A stretch of 64,000 nucleotides of DNA from Ottelia alismoides (taxonomy: Eukaryota > Streptophyta > Magnoliopsida > Alismatales > Hydrocharitaceae). The translations under genes and the position numbers were made by a program. The number at the start of each line of letters is the position of its first letter. Position 1 is the stretch's first letter. The notes under the pieces were generated by a model. It saw nothing but the letters and a program-made list of their open reading frames with translations. It had not been told where the DNA came from and did not search any database. Positions 25,279 to 35,922 of the stretch are shown here, one piece after another. Where the stretch lies: positions 124,001 through 188,000 of the forward strand of contig JAZKJV010000297.1 in assembly GCA_037367405.1 (NCBI GenBank), written 5' to 3'.

Positions 25279-25711
25279 CTCTCTCTAGAGCATGAGAGCA
25301 GTCAGTCTGGACCCTTAAGGTGCACTTGGTATGTGTGTTAAGGTGGATTAAACTGGTTAGGTGTAACCCATTTTTGTGTTTTGGTGTTTGGATAGAGGGG
25401 TGCGTTTGGAGTAGGTTTTGTGATATGATTGTATTAAAGTTTGAAAAAAGTGAGTAGTTATTATGATGTGATTGTATTGGAATTTGAAAAAGGAGTAGAA
25501 GTGTAGTTGTTTATAATTTTTATATGATATGATGGTATAATATGTTATTTTTTGATGGAATAGATAAAAGAAAATTAATTTTTTAATATATTAAAAAAGA
25601 AAAAATGTGGGACCCACGTTGGAAAGAGAAATGGTGGGTTAAGGGGGGGTAAACCTACCCCCTTCGGGGGGTTTACCCCCCTGCCCGAACGAACCTTAGC
25701 TCTCATGCTCA
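25276..25711. mobile_element. Foldback MITE, family C, copy 4, split by a Tourist-like element
   Basis: The start (GAGCATGAGAGCAGTCAGTC) is at about 25287 and the end (AGCTCTCATGCTCATATATA) at about 25698-25717. The two parts are separated by the element at 25319-25695. Confidence 0.5.
25319..25695. mobile_element. Tourist-like MITE
   Basis: Ends GGTGCACTTGG and, reverse-complemented, GGTTCGTTCGG, flanked by TAA on the left and TTA on the right, as expected of PIF/Harbinger insertions. Near the right end there is a strong hairpin of GGGGGTAAACC-type text. Confidence 0.55.
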
Positions 25712-25714
25712 TAT

Positions 25715-26113
25715 ATATGAGGATGGGGAGTATGCACCTAGTTGCATGTAATGTTACATGCACCATGGCCTATAACCTCCATTTTTTTGCTTTTTTAGAA
25801 AATATTACCACGTATATTCATCTATATATCCCTCCAATATGCCGTTAAAATTTTGTCAGAAATAGCGACTCCTATGCCCTCCATCTAAAATAGGTCGATT
25901 ACAACAATTCTAAGACCGTTACAATTACATGTTCTAGATGGAGGGTATAGGAGTCTCTATTTCTAACAAAATTCGAATGGCATGTTAGAAGAATATACAG
26001 ATGAATATACATGATGATATTTTCCAAAAAGGTAAAAAAAATCTAGAAGATATAGGTCCCGGTGCATGCAAAATTACATGCGCCTGGGTGCATACTCCCC
26101 ATCCTCTATATAT
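25715..26113. mobile_element. Nested hairpin: family B copy inside longer inverted arms
   Basis: The outer arms of about 50 bp are near-perfect: GGATGGGGAGTATGCACC followed by a GCATGTAAT...ACATGCACC block on the left, and its reverse complement GGTGCATGC...GGTGCATACTCCCCATCC on the right. The family B palindrome (25799-26023) fills the centre, so the whole 400 bp can fold into one stem. Both flanks are TATATA. Confidence 0.75.
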
Positions 26114-26211
26114 ATCAAGAGGAAAGGGATTCGACTTCATGAAGTATGTAACTTACCTACTTCATTTTTATTTTTCCCACTTTTTTTGAAAAATTCTTCC
26201 GTAACTATATC

Positions 26212-26798
26212 TGTAACGTCCTGGACTTAGGTTCCCGGTCCGTTATCGTAGAAAACTAGCCCTGACAACTTGTTGGTACGAACCCAGATGGACCCGTTGG
26301 CAACCATCCAAAATGCTTAAGCCCAAGTTGTCAAGTAGTATTCCCCACCACTTATAAACTACACCCACACTTCGTGATTTTTAGGCATGTTACAATGTTT
26401 GGTGTTGGAGTGTTATAACCTCTCCCACTTATATTCGCAACGTCCTCGTTGCGACATGACACATCACTTATTACCAGTGGCAGTGACAGCTGCACGCTCC
26501 GGGTAGCCATTTCCTCCTACCTCTTTGTAGGGGTGGCTCCACCTCTCGGATAGCCCGTTCCACTAATAGAGAGAAATCAGCTCTGATACCATTTGTAACG
26601 TCCCATGCTTAGGTCCCCGATCCCTTATCGTAGAAAATTAACCCTTACAACTTGTTGGGTACGAGCTCAGATGGTCCTGTTGGCAACCATCCAAAATGCT
26701 TAACTCCAAGTTGTCAAGTAGTAATCCCTACCACTTATAAACCACACCCACACTTCGTGAATTTTAAGTATGGTACTATATTTGGGGTTGGAATATTA
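26212..26798 (-). mobile_element. TRIM-like miniature LTR retrotransposon
   Basis: Two direct repeats of about 205-209 bp (26212-26420 and 26594-26798) both start TGTAACGTCC and share CCATCCAAAATGCTTAA and CCACACTTCGTGA. Directly left of the second repeat, the minus strand reads TGGTATCAGAGCT (26579-26591), the usual tRNA-Met primer site, so the element runs on the minus strand. Next to the first repeat the minus strand reads AAGTGGGAGAGG, a fitting polypurine tract. The internal region is only about 173 bp and codes for nothing. The right LTR edge abuts the next element and no target duplication was found. Confidence 0.8.
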
Positions 26799-28320
26799 TG
26801 TCACGACCCCAATTCCAGGCTATCGGATCCTCCCATAATCGGATCTAGTTACTCAACAATAATTTATTCAGCAATCACAACTAGCATTTAGAAACAAACT
26901 GCAAATAAAGTATATTCAGAAGAAAGTATTTCAACGTTTTTCCATTCACAAAATAAAGTTCAGATGATAGATTATCCCATTATAAACATTTACATGTAAA
27001 TCGACTTGAAGGAAAATACACAAAAGATTACTAACTACCTTACAGAGAAGAGCTACTATGGCTGATCGAATGACTATGTTAACTGCCTGGATTACTAAAG
27101 TCTTTTCGCTTGCTCACCGACACCTGTTGGGTTTTCCATCAATAATAGGATAAAAATTAGCGAATGCTAAGTAACGAAGAAGAGAAAAGGGAATAAATTG
27201 TGTAAATTTTTTCAAAGCTTGTTATCACAAAAGGTTTCATTCATTCTCATTAATTTAAGTCATACTCCTTTCTATTCCACGTCGGGGATTAGTCCAGGGG
27301 AATCCCACCATTATTGGACTCCGAAGCTGTAGACACTTCGGATTGAAGATTGTGTTGATTGTGGTAAGCTTATGTCGCCGCACGTCGCCTCAACCAATCC
27401 TCCAATACTACCCTAACAATTTCCTTTTCTTTTATTAGTCAGGGTCTCAAACCCTCAGCCTGGAAAACAAACGAGCACACCGTCCTCGAGGACTCGGTTA
27501 CTTAAAACCTCAGCCTAACATTATAACCTAGCGGCTTAAATACATATTATCGTGACCCAACCGCTATTGAACCACCCGTGCCTCCACATGACATGACCAC
27601 ATCTTCCGTCATTCAATCTGAAGATATTGGCTCCCAGTACCACGCGTTGCAAGTCATTCATTTCGTGCGCACTTAACGTAACAAGGCAATCGTGTACCAC
27701 CTAGGTAGGGAAATGCCAATACGGGTTCCTTCCGATAAACCTACAGGTTGCATGCCTGACCTGTAGTTCTACTCCCAATCATCCTTAACGTGACACATGA
27801 TCCTTTTGAGGATCCAACACAAACCACATCAATTTCCATAATGTAATTCTTTCGTTAAATATTCGATTTGCATAATCAGCAACACTTAGCATAGACTCAC
27901 ATATATATTATTCATATGCATATATACTCGTATTTATACCTATTTTAACTTCCAAATCCTAACTTTCAAAGCCACCACATCAATTTAATGCTTAAACCTT
28001 ATTTTAGTGGTAATCACAAAGCAACTATTCAGACTTTTTTCAAAAAATAGCCAAAATTAGGGCTCTTCGTAGCAAAGAACATAAAATCAAGAATTTCAAT
28101 AATCTCGTATGAAAACCCAACAACAAAAGGAAGGATTTCGTTACCTAATCGAGCTCTCTCTCGCGTTGCAAGGCGTTATCGTGTTTCTTTTCAGAAATGA
28201 TGTTTTAAGGCTCCTGAAAAGATCGAATTTCATTTTCGTATAAAAAATGCTAAGAACGTGTCAAGAACGCGAAGAACAAACAAAGAACACGAAGAACACC
28301 AGGAATATATTTTCTCTTGA

Positions 28321-28575
28321 AATTTCGGCAGAGTTTCCCCTTATATCGGGTTATATTTTTTGGAAAAATTCGGCAGGGTTTTCCCTTATATCGGGACATA
28401 TTTCTTGGAAAATTTCGGCAGAGTTTCCCCTTATATCGGGTTATATTTTTTGGAAAAATTCGGCAGGGGTTTCCCTTATATCGGGACATATTTCTTGGAA
28501 AATTTCGGAAGAATTTCTCCTTATATCGGGAGATATTTTTCGGAAAATTTCAACATAGTTTTCGCTTATATAGGG
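28321..28575. repeat. 46-bp tandem repeat, about 5.5 units
   Basis: Units of about 46 bp contain TTCGGCAGAGTTTCCCCTTA, TATCGGG and TATTTTTTGGAAAA; odd and even units differ slightly, so the higher period is about 92 bp. The last unit is degenerate. The three sense frames and one antisense frame stay open through the array because the period is not constrained by stops; this does not indicate a protein. Confidence 0.85.
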
Positions 28576-28670
28576 ACCTATTTCAAAATAAAAACGAAAA
28601 GAGTTTCCTCTATAAAATCAATCGAGAGGAAAACAACAACGAAACTGAAAGAATATACTCAAACAACAAG

Positions 28671-28944
28671 TGATGAAGAATCGGTAGACACCACGCATCT
28701 TAGGTGAGTGAATGTGTGACGAATTAAAGGGTTCGTTGGCGTGCATAGCTGCCCGCACCTAAGTAGGGTATTACACAGATTTCTCTATCAAAATAACTAT
28801 AAAAGCATAATCGAAAGAATAGAAAAATAAGCGATGGAGAATCGGTAGACACCACGTGTCTTAGATGAGTGAATATGTGACGAATCACAGGGTTCACTGA
28901 CGTGCATAGCCGCCCGCACCTAAGTAGGGTGTTACACATATTTC
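28671..28944. repeat. Tandem duplication of about 160 bp
   Basis: The block AATCGGTAGACACCACG...GCACCTAAGTAGGGT occurs twice (28677-28775 and 28839-28937) with a handful of differences, within the proposed LTR. Confidence 0.8.
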
Positions 28945-29199
28945 CCCTCGAACCACAACGGAAAACGAATCGGAAAGAAAGATGAATCAAGAATAAAGTT
29001 TGGAAGAAAAAGGGATGAATTGAAATCCTAGCTTACAAAATAAACTAAGAGAGGATCATGACTTTCTCCTCCTCGTTCTCCCGGCAGCGCTTCGCTAGCG
29101 CTTCTCCCTCGCCTCAACTCCTCCTCCCGACGTCTCGACCCTAGCCCTTGGGGTGGTGGTGGTAGTGAAAATCGTAGAGAATAAATGGGTAGGGGGGGT

Positions 29200-29209
29200 C
29201 TATTTATAG
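29200..29209 (-). promoter_or_regulatory. TATA box of the gypsy LTR
   Basis: CTATAAATAG on the minus strand (palindromic core) followed downstream by a purine/pyrimidine-mixed leader. Position fits a U3 promoter driving transcription leftward. Copies of the palindrome AACCATGGTT lie just upstream at about 29228-29272. Confidence 0.45.
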
Positions 29210-29425
29210 GCTACAGAAAACCATTAACCATGGTTAGAAAACTATGGTTTAGACTTTAACCATGGTTTAGCGGTCCATGGTTTTAGGCAAAACTTATCCC
29301 AAACTTGGGGCTTAAGTTAGACCATTCTAGAAGATTCTCGATTCACTAATGATGCTTAATTAATATTAATCATGATTAACTTTTACTAATCACGATTTAA
29401 CTTTCGCAGCTTACGATTAACATTA

Positions 29426-29505
29426 ATCTGGATGGAGGACATGAGAGTCTCTATTTTCCGACGAAATTTGAATGACATATTAGAGGGATGTAGTTATGAA
29501 AATTC
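29426..29505. mobile_element. Foldback MITE, family B, half copy
   Basis: Only one arm remains: CTGGATGGAGGACATGAGAG, TTTCCGACGAAATTTGAATG, ATTAGAGGGATGTAG. The opposite arm is absent on the left. Confidence 0.7.
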
Positions 29506-29579
29506 ATGGATTTTTTTTAAAAAAGAATAAAAAATAAAAAAAATGAGAATGAAGATTCTTTAACACTTTTATTTAGGAA

Positions 29580-30955
29580 TTTTGTCAGTTGTGCCCCTCT
29601 GATATATTGCAATATCAGTTATGCCCCTCCCTTTTTTTGAAATATTAGTTGTGCCCTCAACTTCCTGCCGTTGTATCATTCGCACCCCTCATTACTTTAG
29701 ACATCAATAAGTTGAACTTAAGCACAGTTGTTTGAAACCATGGCGAGTTAAGAGGGGCACAACTGTCAAACCACTCCCCCCACACGTCCTCCTCTGTCGC
29801 ATGTGGCCGCCGACCTCCTTACTACATTCTAGTGCCCACCAAGTTGGATCGAGCAACGAACAACTGCTGGGATCTCATATGTATCAACTCATAGGTGAAG
29901 TTATTGATGACCTCCATGTCCTTCTTCAGCGTGGCCTTGGAGTTGATGACCTCCATGTCCCTCTTCAGCTTGGTCAGGTGATGTGAAGCACGATATCCAC
30001 ACATGATCAAAATCTCAGCTCCAATCCGATCTGATCCGGTGCATAGAAAATTGCACGATGCAACAACTGACCTTTCTCAATTCGTATTCGAATTAAGCCA
30101 CACAAATCAATACCAAATATCAACATGAACGGGAGCAATTTTTTTGGGAAACAATGATGACGAGCATGACATCCCCTCCACATGATCAAATTCTCAATCA
30201 TGATCAAGCTCGGACTCTGTGGAACAAAATTAAGCACCATGAATTCGAACCAATTATCAAGAGAAATTAGAAGTCGAGCTTTAGCAAAGAACTAACAATC
30301 GGAAGGGCATCTGTACTACTTGTTAATTGGATAGGAGAGCGGGGACTCCGTGATCCGATCTATGCTGCTACTCCTTCTCCTCTTCGTCATCCTTGTCCTT
30401 TTCTTCCTCCTTCGATTGCTCGCCAAAGAGGTTCTACATCATCTGGTTTCTAGTCTCCTCCTCGAACTCCCTCTCCCCTGCCATTTCTCTCTCTCTCTCT
30501 CTCTCCGTGTGGAGGAGCGCAGATAGAGAAGCAAACCCTCGATTTACCTGCAGATCAGATCAAGGATGAGATTTTGATCAGAGGGGGAGGAGGAGGAGAC
30601 TGGGGCAGAGGAGATGATGATGTTGATGAAAGAGGAAGGGGGGAGGATGAGGCTAGGCTAGGGGCGGATGAGAGGACGTGGAAGATGAGGCTGAGGGTGG
30701 GGGCGATGGAGGGGGAGGAGGAGGAGGTCATGCGAGGAGGAGGGTGGGATGTTGGAGGAGGAAGGGGAGGGAGAGGGTGAGGAAGGGCGGAAAGACATTT
30801 CAGTACTTCTCTTTTAATTCAATTCCTATTTTGTCCCTAATGTTAACGCCCGTTTACATTAAGGATGGACAACAACTAACCTAAGGGATACAAATGATAA
30901 AACAACAATAAGTCAGGAGTATAACTGATATTTAAAAAAAGAAAAAGGTATAACT
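29580..30955. mobile_element. Long-TIR element carrying gene-like fragments
   Basis: The left end (29580-29710; TTTTTTTGAAATATTAGTTG, TGTATCATTCGCACCCCTC) and the reverse complement of the right end (TTTTTTTAAATATCAGTTA, TTTATCATTTGTATCCCTTA) match over about 100 bp. The 1.1-kb interior is gene-like: on the minus strand at about 30360-30483 an ATG-initiated acidic frame reads MAGEREFEEETRNQMM, a stop, then NLFGEQSKEEEKDKDDEEE; at about 29830-29975 the minus strand reads LKRDMEVINSKATLKKDMEV. I cannot name either source gene. No transposase is present, so a Pack-MULE type of element is likely. A (CT)n run lies at 30487-30508. Confidence 0.6.
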
Positions 30956-30965
30956 ATACTCATAG

Positions 30966-31054
30966 GACCTGTTTGGTTGCTGGGTTGGACTGAATTGGGT
31001 TGGAAGGAGGGGTACACCGGTGTATCCCAACCCAATCCAGCAACCAAACAGACC
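30966..31054. mobile_element. Small foldback MITE in the upstream region of the DFRP1-type gene
   Basis: About 90 bp, nearly a perfect hairpin: ACCTGTTTGGTTGCTGGGTT on the left, and AACCCAATCCAGCAACCAAA with CAGACC on the right. It resembles the element at 43177-43316. It ends about 240 bp before the start codon at 31296. Confidence 0.75.
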
Positions 31055-31295
31055 GATAGGGACAAGCGATAAAAACCCTTTTGTTTATTTATCTCTGCTT
31101 CAAACCCAAGATCCAACTATACCCAACGAGATCCGCTAATTTTCCATAAGGAAAAAAAGCCCTTGCCCCTCTCGTCGGCGTTTGGGAGTGACGGAGGTGG
31201 GGAGGAGCGAGACAGAAGAGAAGTCCTCGAACGCCATCTCTGTCAGCGGCTATCCATTCGGCGAGGGATCGACTTCGTCATAAAAAAAGGGCACG

Positions 31296-34200
31296 ATGCC
31301 ACCGAAGCAGCAGCCGTCGAAGGCAGAATTGGCGAAGAAGCAGAAGGTGGTGGAGGACAAGACTTTCGGTCTGAAGAACAAGAATAAGAGCAAGAACGTC
31401 CAGAAGTACGTCCAGAGCCTCCAGCAGGCCGTTCAGCCCAAGCCCGACGCCTCCAAGATCGCCCAGAAGGTTTTAGGAAAAAAAGCTTCTATTTTACTCC
31501 TAATTGAATTTGAATTGACACAGTTTGGATGTGAGACGAAGCTTTAAATTTTGATTTTCAGCAAGTAAAATGCTTCCATATTGCGAAAACGTGCACTGGC
31601 ATATTTGTATATATCAAACGGAAAAAACAACTCTTTTTGAGTAAAATGAAAAACTAACTCAAGGGATAAGTCAAGTTCTTTGCTTCAGAAAATGTATCTG
31701 TTTGGGTGCATATAGATGAGCTTTTTGTAGAACATGTTCAACATCGTAAAAACATGACCTGGGAAAAAAAGATATAGTCATATGCATTCAATGTTCTAAC
31801 CACTTTTTAGAGCAAGCCGCCTCATCCTCCTCACAAGCAGGTAGTCAAGCTGTATTCCAAACATCTCATGCCTTAAACAGAAATATGTCGGCAAAACATG
31901 TTCAGTAAGCATTTAGTAATATCCTGACGATTGTTCACAAAACTATATTCTAGAAGTGTATTTAGATTAGAATCATGCATTAATTGTTCTATTTAGTTGG
32001 AGGTTTAATATACAGATTTAAAAACCAAAGCCGAAACATTCACATATATATTAGCACACATGCTTAAGTGCTTAACTAACCTTGTTTAAGTGGTGCTATG
32101 GAAGAGATTAACAAATTATACGTTTGAGAGAATGCAACTTACTCTCCATTGGGGTTTTAAGATAAGATATATAAAGATACATTTTATCCAAATCATGAGA
32201 AGAGAACTTGGCTTGGTTTTATGCGTTCTTGAGGCCATAAAACTTTGAGGTACTTGATGGAAGTTTAAAACAACAAAGAAGAATCTTCATACGATCTTTT
32301 TTTTATGATAATGTACTAAAAGAAACCATGTGCCAATATCTAGACGAAAATGGGTGTTTCTTTTGTGTATTGATATAAAAAGTGATGTACATGACCAAGA
32401 AACGACTTGTGTAAGACAAATCATTTGATATCGGTGTCAATCTACACTGAATGATTAGCCCCTAGATCTACCTTTTTATCTTAGCTATAAATGAGTTAAC
32501 AAAGTGCATATCAGGCACATGCCTTGCATGTTATTTGTAAATGGCATTGTTTTAGTTGATGAAACAAGAAATGGAGTCAACATGAAACCTGAGCTTTAAA
32601 GGGAGGCTCTTGAATGTACATGTTTCTGATTGGTAGAACTAAGACATGGCTTATGAAATGGAAGTTCAGTCACAAGGAAGTTAGGGAAGTGTCAAAAGGT
32701 AAAGATTGGAACTTATTCCATTTGGAAGAAGGATGCTGATAAATCTTAAGTTCGATCTTTCAAAGAGATGGAGGAAAAGATGGGTAACTCACGGAAATAA
32801 TGTATGGTGGTTGAAGTGGACAGGAATCATTGCAATAAGAAGATATCCTAGAATTTAAAGGTAAATACTATAAAGTTGCAATAATACACAAATGGTTAAC
32901 AATAGATTCGTGCAGAGAATGTATGCAATTAAGATAGAGGGTTGGTATTGCACCCACCTCAAGAAGATAAAATGAGAAAATCATCTAAGCGGTTTGAACG
33001 TATATGCCGAATGTTTTGTGTACTTCAGTTCCAAGATGTGAGAGAAGTTAGATGAAGAGGCTTGTAAAAGGGAATGAGGAAGACTAATGTAGTGTTAGAA
33101 GGATACTAATAAGAACGATATGACTTTTTGGATCTTATCCCAGGAATGATCCAAATTAAATCTTTTGAAAGCGAAGAATCCATGTGGCCACTTAATGTGG
33201 AAAAACTTGATTGTTGTTGCATGACATTAGTAGAACCGTAGAAGTTCGTAGATGCCTTTAGACTATTTTTCTTATTAAGTGTGTCAATGGCTGTATTCTA
33301 ACTACACCATCAGAGTTGAGATCAGGAGCCTGAAACATGATTTTTGACATCTTATTCCCAACCCCTTCTAGAAAAAAGGCAATTAAATTTCAATCTTTGA
33401 AAAAGAAATCACAGCACTCTGAAAACTGTATTCCAACATGGTTTTCTAGAACATGTTTGATGATAAATGTACATGTCCATGTATTGGTTTGTGGAACTAT
33501 ATCGTAGAATTATAATTGGATGAAGAGGCTTGTAAGATGGAATGCGGAAGACCAATGAAATGTTGGATGGAGATCATCTTGAAGGATATGGGTTTTTTGA
33601 TATAATCCCGGGAATGACCCAAATTAAATCTTGAGTAAATTACACAAAAGTCCATGAACTATACACCATATTTCAATATTTACCTGAACTTTAAATGTAA
33701 CAATGTGGTATCCGATCTTTATCAATGTAGTTTTGTTGTGATTCAAGGTTAGAAAGACAAAATGATCAACTAAATTTCAATAGTTGAGGACCACATTAAG
33801 ACGAATCTTAAAGATCGGGTACCACATTGTTACTTTTCAAAGTTCATATACGACATTGAAGTCGGGTGTATTGTTTAGGGAATTTTTTGTAATTTACTCA
33901 TTGAAATCTTTTGGAAACAAAGAATCCGTGTAGCCAAAAAGTGTCTATGATTGAAGTCTAAGGACACCTTGAATCAGGTGTCAAAACATGTTTAGCATCT
34001 TATTCCTAACCCCTTTTAGAAAAAAAGGCAATTAAATTCCAACCTCCATACCACTTCTAACCAAATGCATCCCAATATGGTTTTTTAGAGCATGTTTGAT
34101 GATAAATGTGCATGCCCGAGTCTTGGTTTGGAGAACTATATTATAGAATCGTAATTGGATTGGTTGGGGTACACAGTTTGTAAGACTGATGGAGATAGTG

Positions 34201-34993
34201 TTAGGATAAAGTAGCAAAGTTTTTAGAAGATACTGCTGAGAATACAGAGGAACTGTTTTCCAAGAGAAAACGTGCCTGTGTAATTGGAAAGTTTAGTGTG
34301 GAATTGCACAAATGTAGAGTGCGTGTATCTATAGGTGACCATCCCATTTAACAAACAGTATCACTAACTTATCAGGATCGTTTCTCATTTAAACTTGCAA
34401 CTGTCTCTCTCTCTTTTTTCAGCATTAATTTTTTAGAGACCATTGAGCAGTAGTCAGATAAAAAGGTCACAAGATTATACCTTGTTTGCATTCTATTGTG
34501 CAGAAGAAGAAGGAAGAAGAGAAGGCAAGGGAGAAAGAGTTGAGCGATCTTTTCAAGATTGCAGTTAGTCAGCCCAAGGTGCCTGTAGGTATGGATGTTG
34601 ATAGGAGGGCTAAGGTTTTTTTTTGTGTTTTTTTCATTCTCATTTTAAATTTATTTTGTTTTTTGACCAGGTGTTGACCCGAAGTCCATATTATGTGAGT
34701 TCTTCAAGGTTGGGCAGTGTCAGAAGGGATTTAAATGTAAGTTCTCACATGATCTCAGTGTGCAGCGGAAGGGCGAGAAGATTGATATCTACAGCGATAA
34801 GCGTGACCAAGGTATATAGTGTAGAAAACTGCTTATTGTTATAATCATTATTTTGCCGGGGATGGAATTCTGCTATAGGGTGCCTAAACCTTGTGATCAT
34901 GTAGAAACAATGGAGGACTGGGATCAGGAAACACTGGAAAAGGTTGTGGAGCAGAAGAATAAAGAATATAACCAAAACAAACCAACTGAGATT
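31296..34993 (+). CDS. DFRP1: DRG family-regulatory protein 1-type CCCH protein, exons 1-4 (3' part not seen)
   Basis: Homologues (ZC3H15/DFRP1) bind and stabilise DRG-family GTPases and work with ribosomes in the cytoplasm. Four exons can be placed: 31296-31469, 34504-34588, 34671-34811 and 34905-34993. All junctions are GT/AG and the phases agree (0, 1, 1, 0), giving 163 codons without a stop. Exon 1 starts [17 protein letters not shown] and contains the family hallmark [19 protein letters not shown]. Exon 2 is lysine/glutamate-rich ([18 protein letters not shown]). Exon 3 holds a CCCH finger with C95, C103, C109 and H113 (spacing 7-5-3), then [15 protein letters not shown]. Exon 4 reads [18 protein letters not shown] and ends KPTEI before GTAAGT. 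The second finger and C-terminus expected in the family were not found up to 64000. Exon 1 is GC-rich; intron 1 is 3 kb and repeat-bearing. Confidence 0.9.
33045..34165. repeat. Duplicated block inside intron 1 of the DFRP1-type gene
   Basis: A block of about 470 bp occurs twice, at roughly 33045-33515 and 33520-34165. Shared text includes GATGAAGAGGCTTGTAA, CCAAATTAAATCTT, AGAAAAAAGGCAATTAAAT and ACATGTTTGATGATAAATGT. The second copy is longer because of the MITE at 33633-33899. Confidence 0.7.
33633..33899. mobile_element. Foldback MITE in intron 1
   Basis: Ends GAGTAAATTACACAAAAGTC and the inverse ...TTTTTTGTAATTTACTC; the arms can be followed for about 90 bp. The flanks ATTAAATCTT and ATTGAAATCTT suggest a 9-10-bp target duplication, and the other copy of the duplicated block shows the uninterrupted site CCAAATTAAATCTTTTG. 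Confidence 0.8.
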
Positions 34994-35743
34994 GTAAGTG
35001 CAGTTTATGTTCTCTAAAGTTAGTCTTTGATACAACTCATTTCCTTATGACAGATTTCGGAAACTGTCTTTCATTGATATCATCTCCTTATGTCTACTGC
35101 ACCCAACATTCCACAGATCCTTCGATTTAAAGTAGTTGTTTATTGTCAAATTCACATATCTCTGCATTTTCTCCAAATGATTGGTTATTTTTATTGAAGC
35201 AAATTATTAATATTTTGGTTGGTTGTCGCAACTGCAATTTTTATAAATTCACTGTTATATACTCCTAACTTGACATGGAAGAAAACTGTTCAACTTTATT
35301 TTTTACTTTAAGTTTTTCATCTTGCGTCAAGCGATATATGATTTTTTTTAGGTCTTCCTCTGAATCAGAGTGATTAAGTATAAAAATTTGGAAACTATAT
35401 GCGCATTGCGTGTCATTTGTTTTTCGATAAGACTTTTCATGTAGAAAATTTCAAAGGATCTATGGGTTATTCTTTTATATATTAACCTAATGATGGAACA
35501 ATATTTTGTATTTAGGCTTCATTTGTGCCAATTGACTACTTTATGCATTTTAGTAGGGGGTTGGTGTGTTCTTGTACACGAAGGCTAATCAATGAACGAG
35601 ATGATGCGAATCAAGGAGATGTGATTTAGACTTCTTTTGGGCACACTTCTAGTGTTGTGGGACCTTTGGATCTAGCATAACACGATGTTTTTTTAAACGT
35701 AAGGGCTATTGTATGGAAAATGTGATACAATGAGGTGAGGGAT
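34994..35743 (+). other. Sequence after exon 4 (intron 4 or broken gene end)
   Basis: AT-rich, intron-like, with no exon of the DFRP1 family recognisable. I looked for the second CCCH finger region and did not find it. Confidence 0.55.
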
Positions 35744-35922
35744 TAAATTTCGATTTCGGTCACCATTTCGGCGAGTGACTGAAACAAAACTTCGGTCATT
35801 TCGGTCAGTTTTTGTACTGGAGCCCCCAAATTTCGATCGATGTAGGCCATTTCGGCTGAATTTCGGTCACCCACCGAAATCGAAATTCGACCGAAATTCG
35901 GTCGAAATTCGTCGAAATTTGA
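35744..35922. mobile_element. Foldback MITE rich in TTTCGGTC words
   Basis: Ends AAATTTCGATTTCGGTCA and, reverse-complemented, AAATTTCGACGAATTTCGAC. The interior repeats TTTCGGTC/GACCGAAA many times. Non-coding. Confidence 0.6.

Larger units (their letters stand above)
26799..29422 (-). mobile_element. Probable solo or truncated Ty3/gypsy LTR
   Basis: The left end TGTCACGACCCC is a very common end of plant gypsy LTRs (minus-strand reading ...GTCGTGACA). A promoter-like CTATAAATAG lies on the minus strand at 29200-29209, and the proposed other end is ...GATTAACA at 29422. The interior holds two blocks of tandem repeats and no ORF of family character. No primer site or internal domains adjoin it, so it is a solo or truncated LTR if the reading is correct. 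The right boundary is inferred. Confidence 0.45.

Noticed and set aside
28321..28575. CRISPR-like regular repeats
   Set aside because: Tandem 46-bp units without spacers, in eukaryotic TE sequence.
28247..28707. Overlapping ORFs encoding repetitive ISGHISW/ISGYIFW-type peptides
   Set aside because: They are frames through a 46-bp tandem repeat in a probable LTR; several frames on both strands stay open for the same reason.
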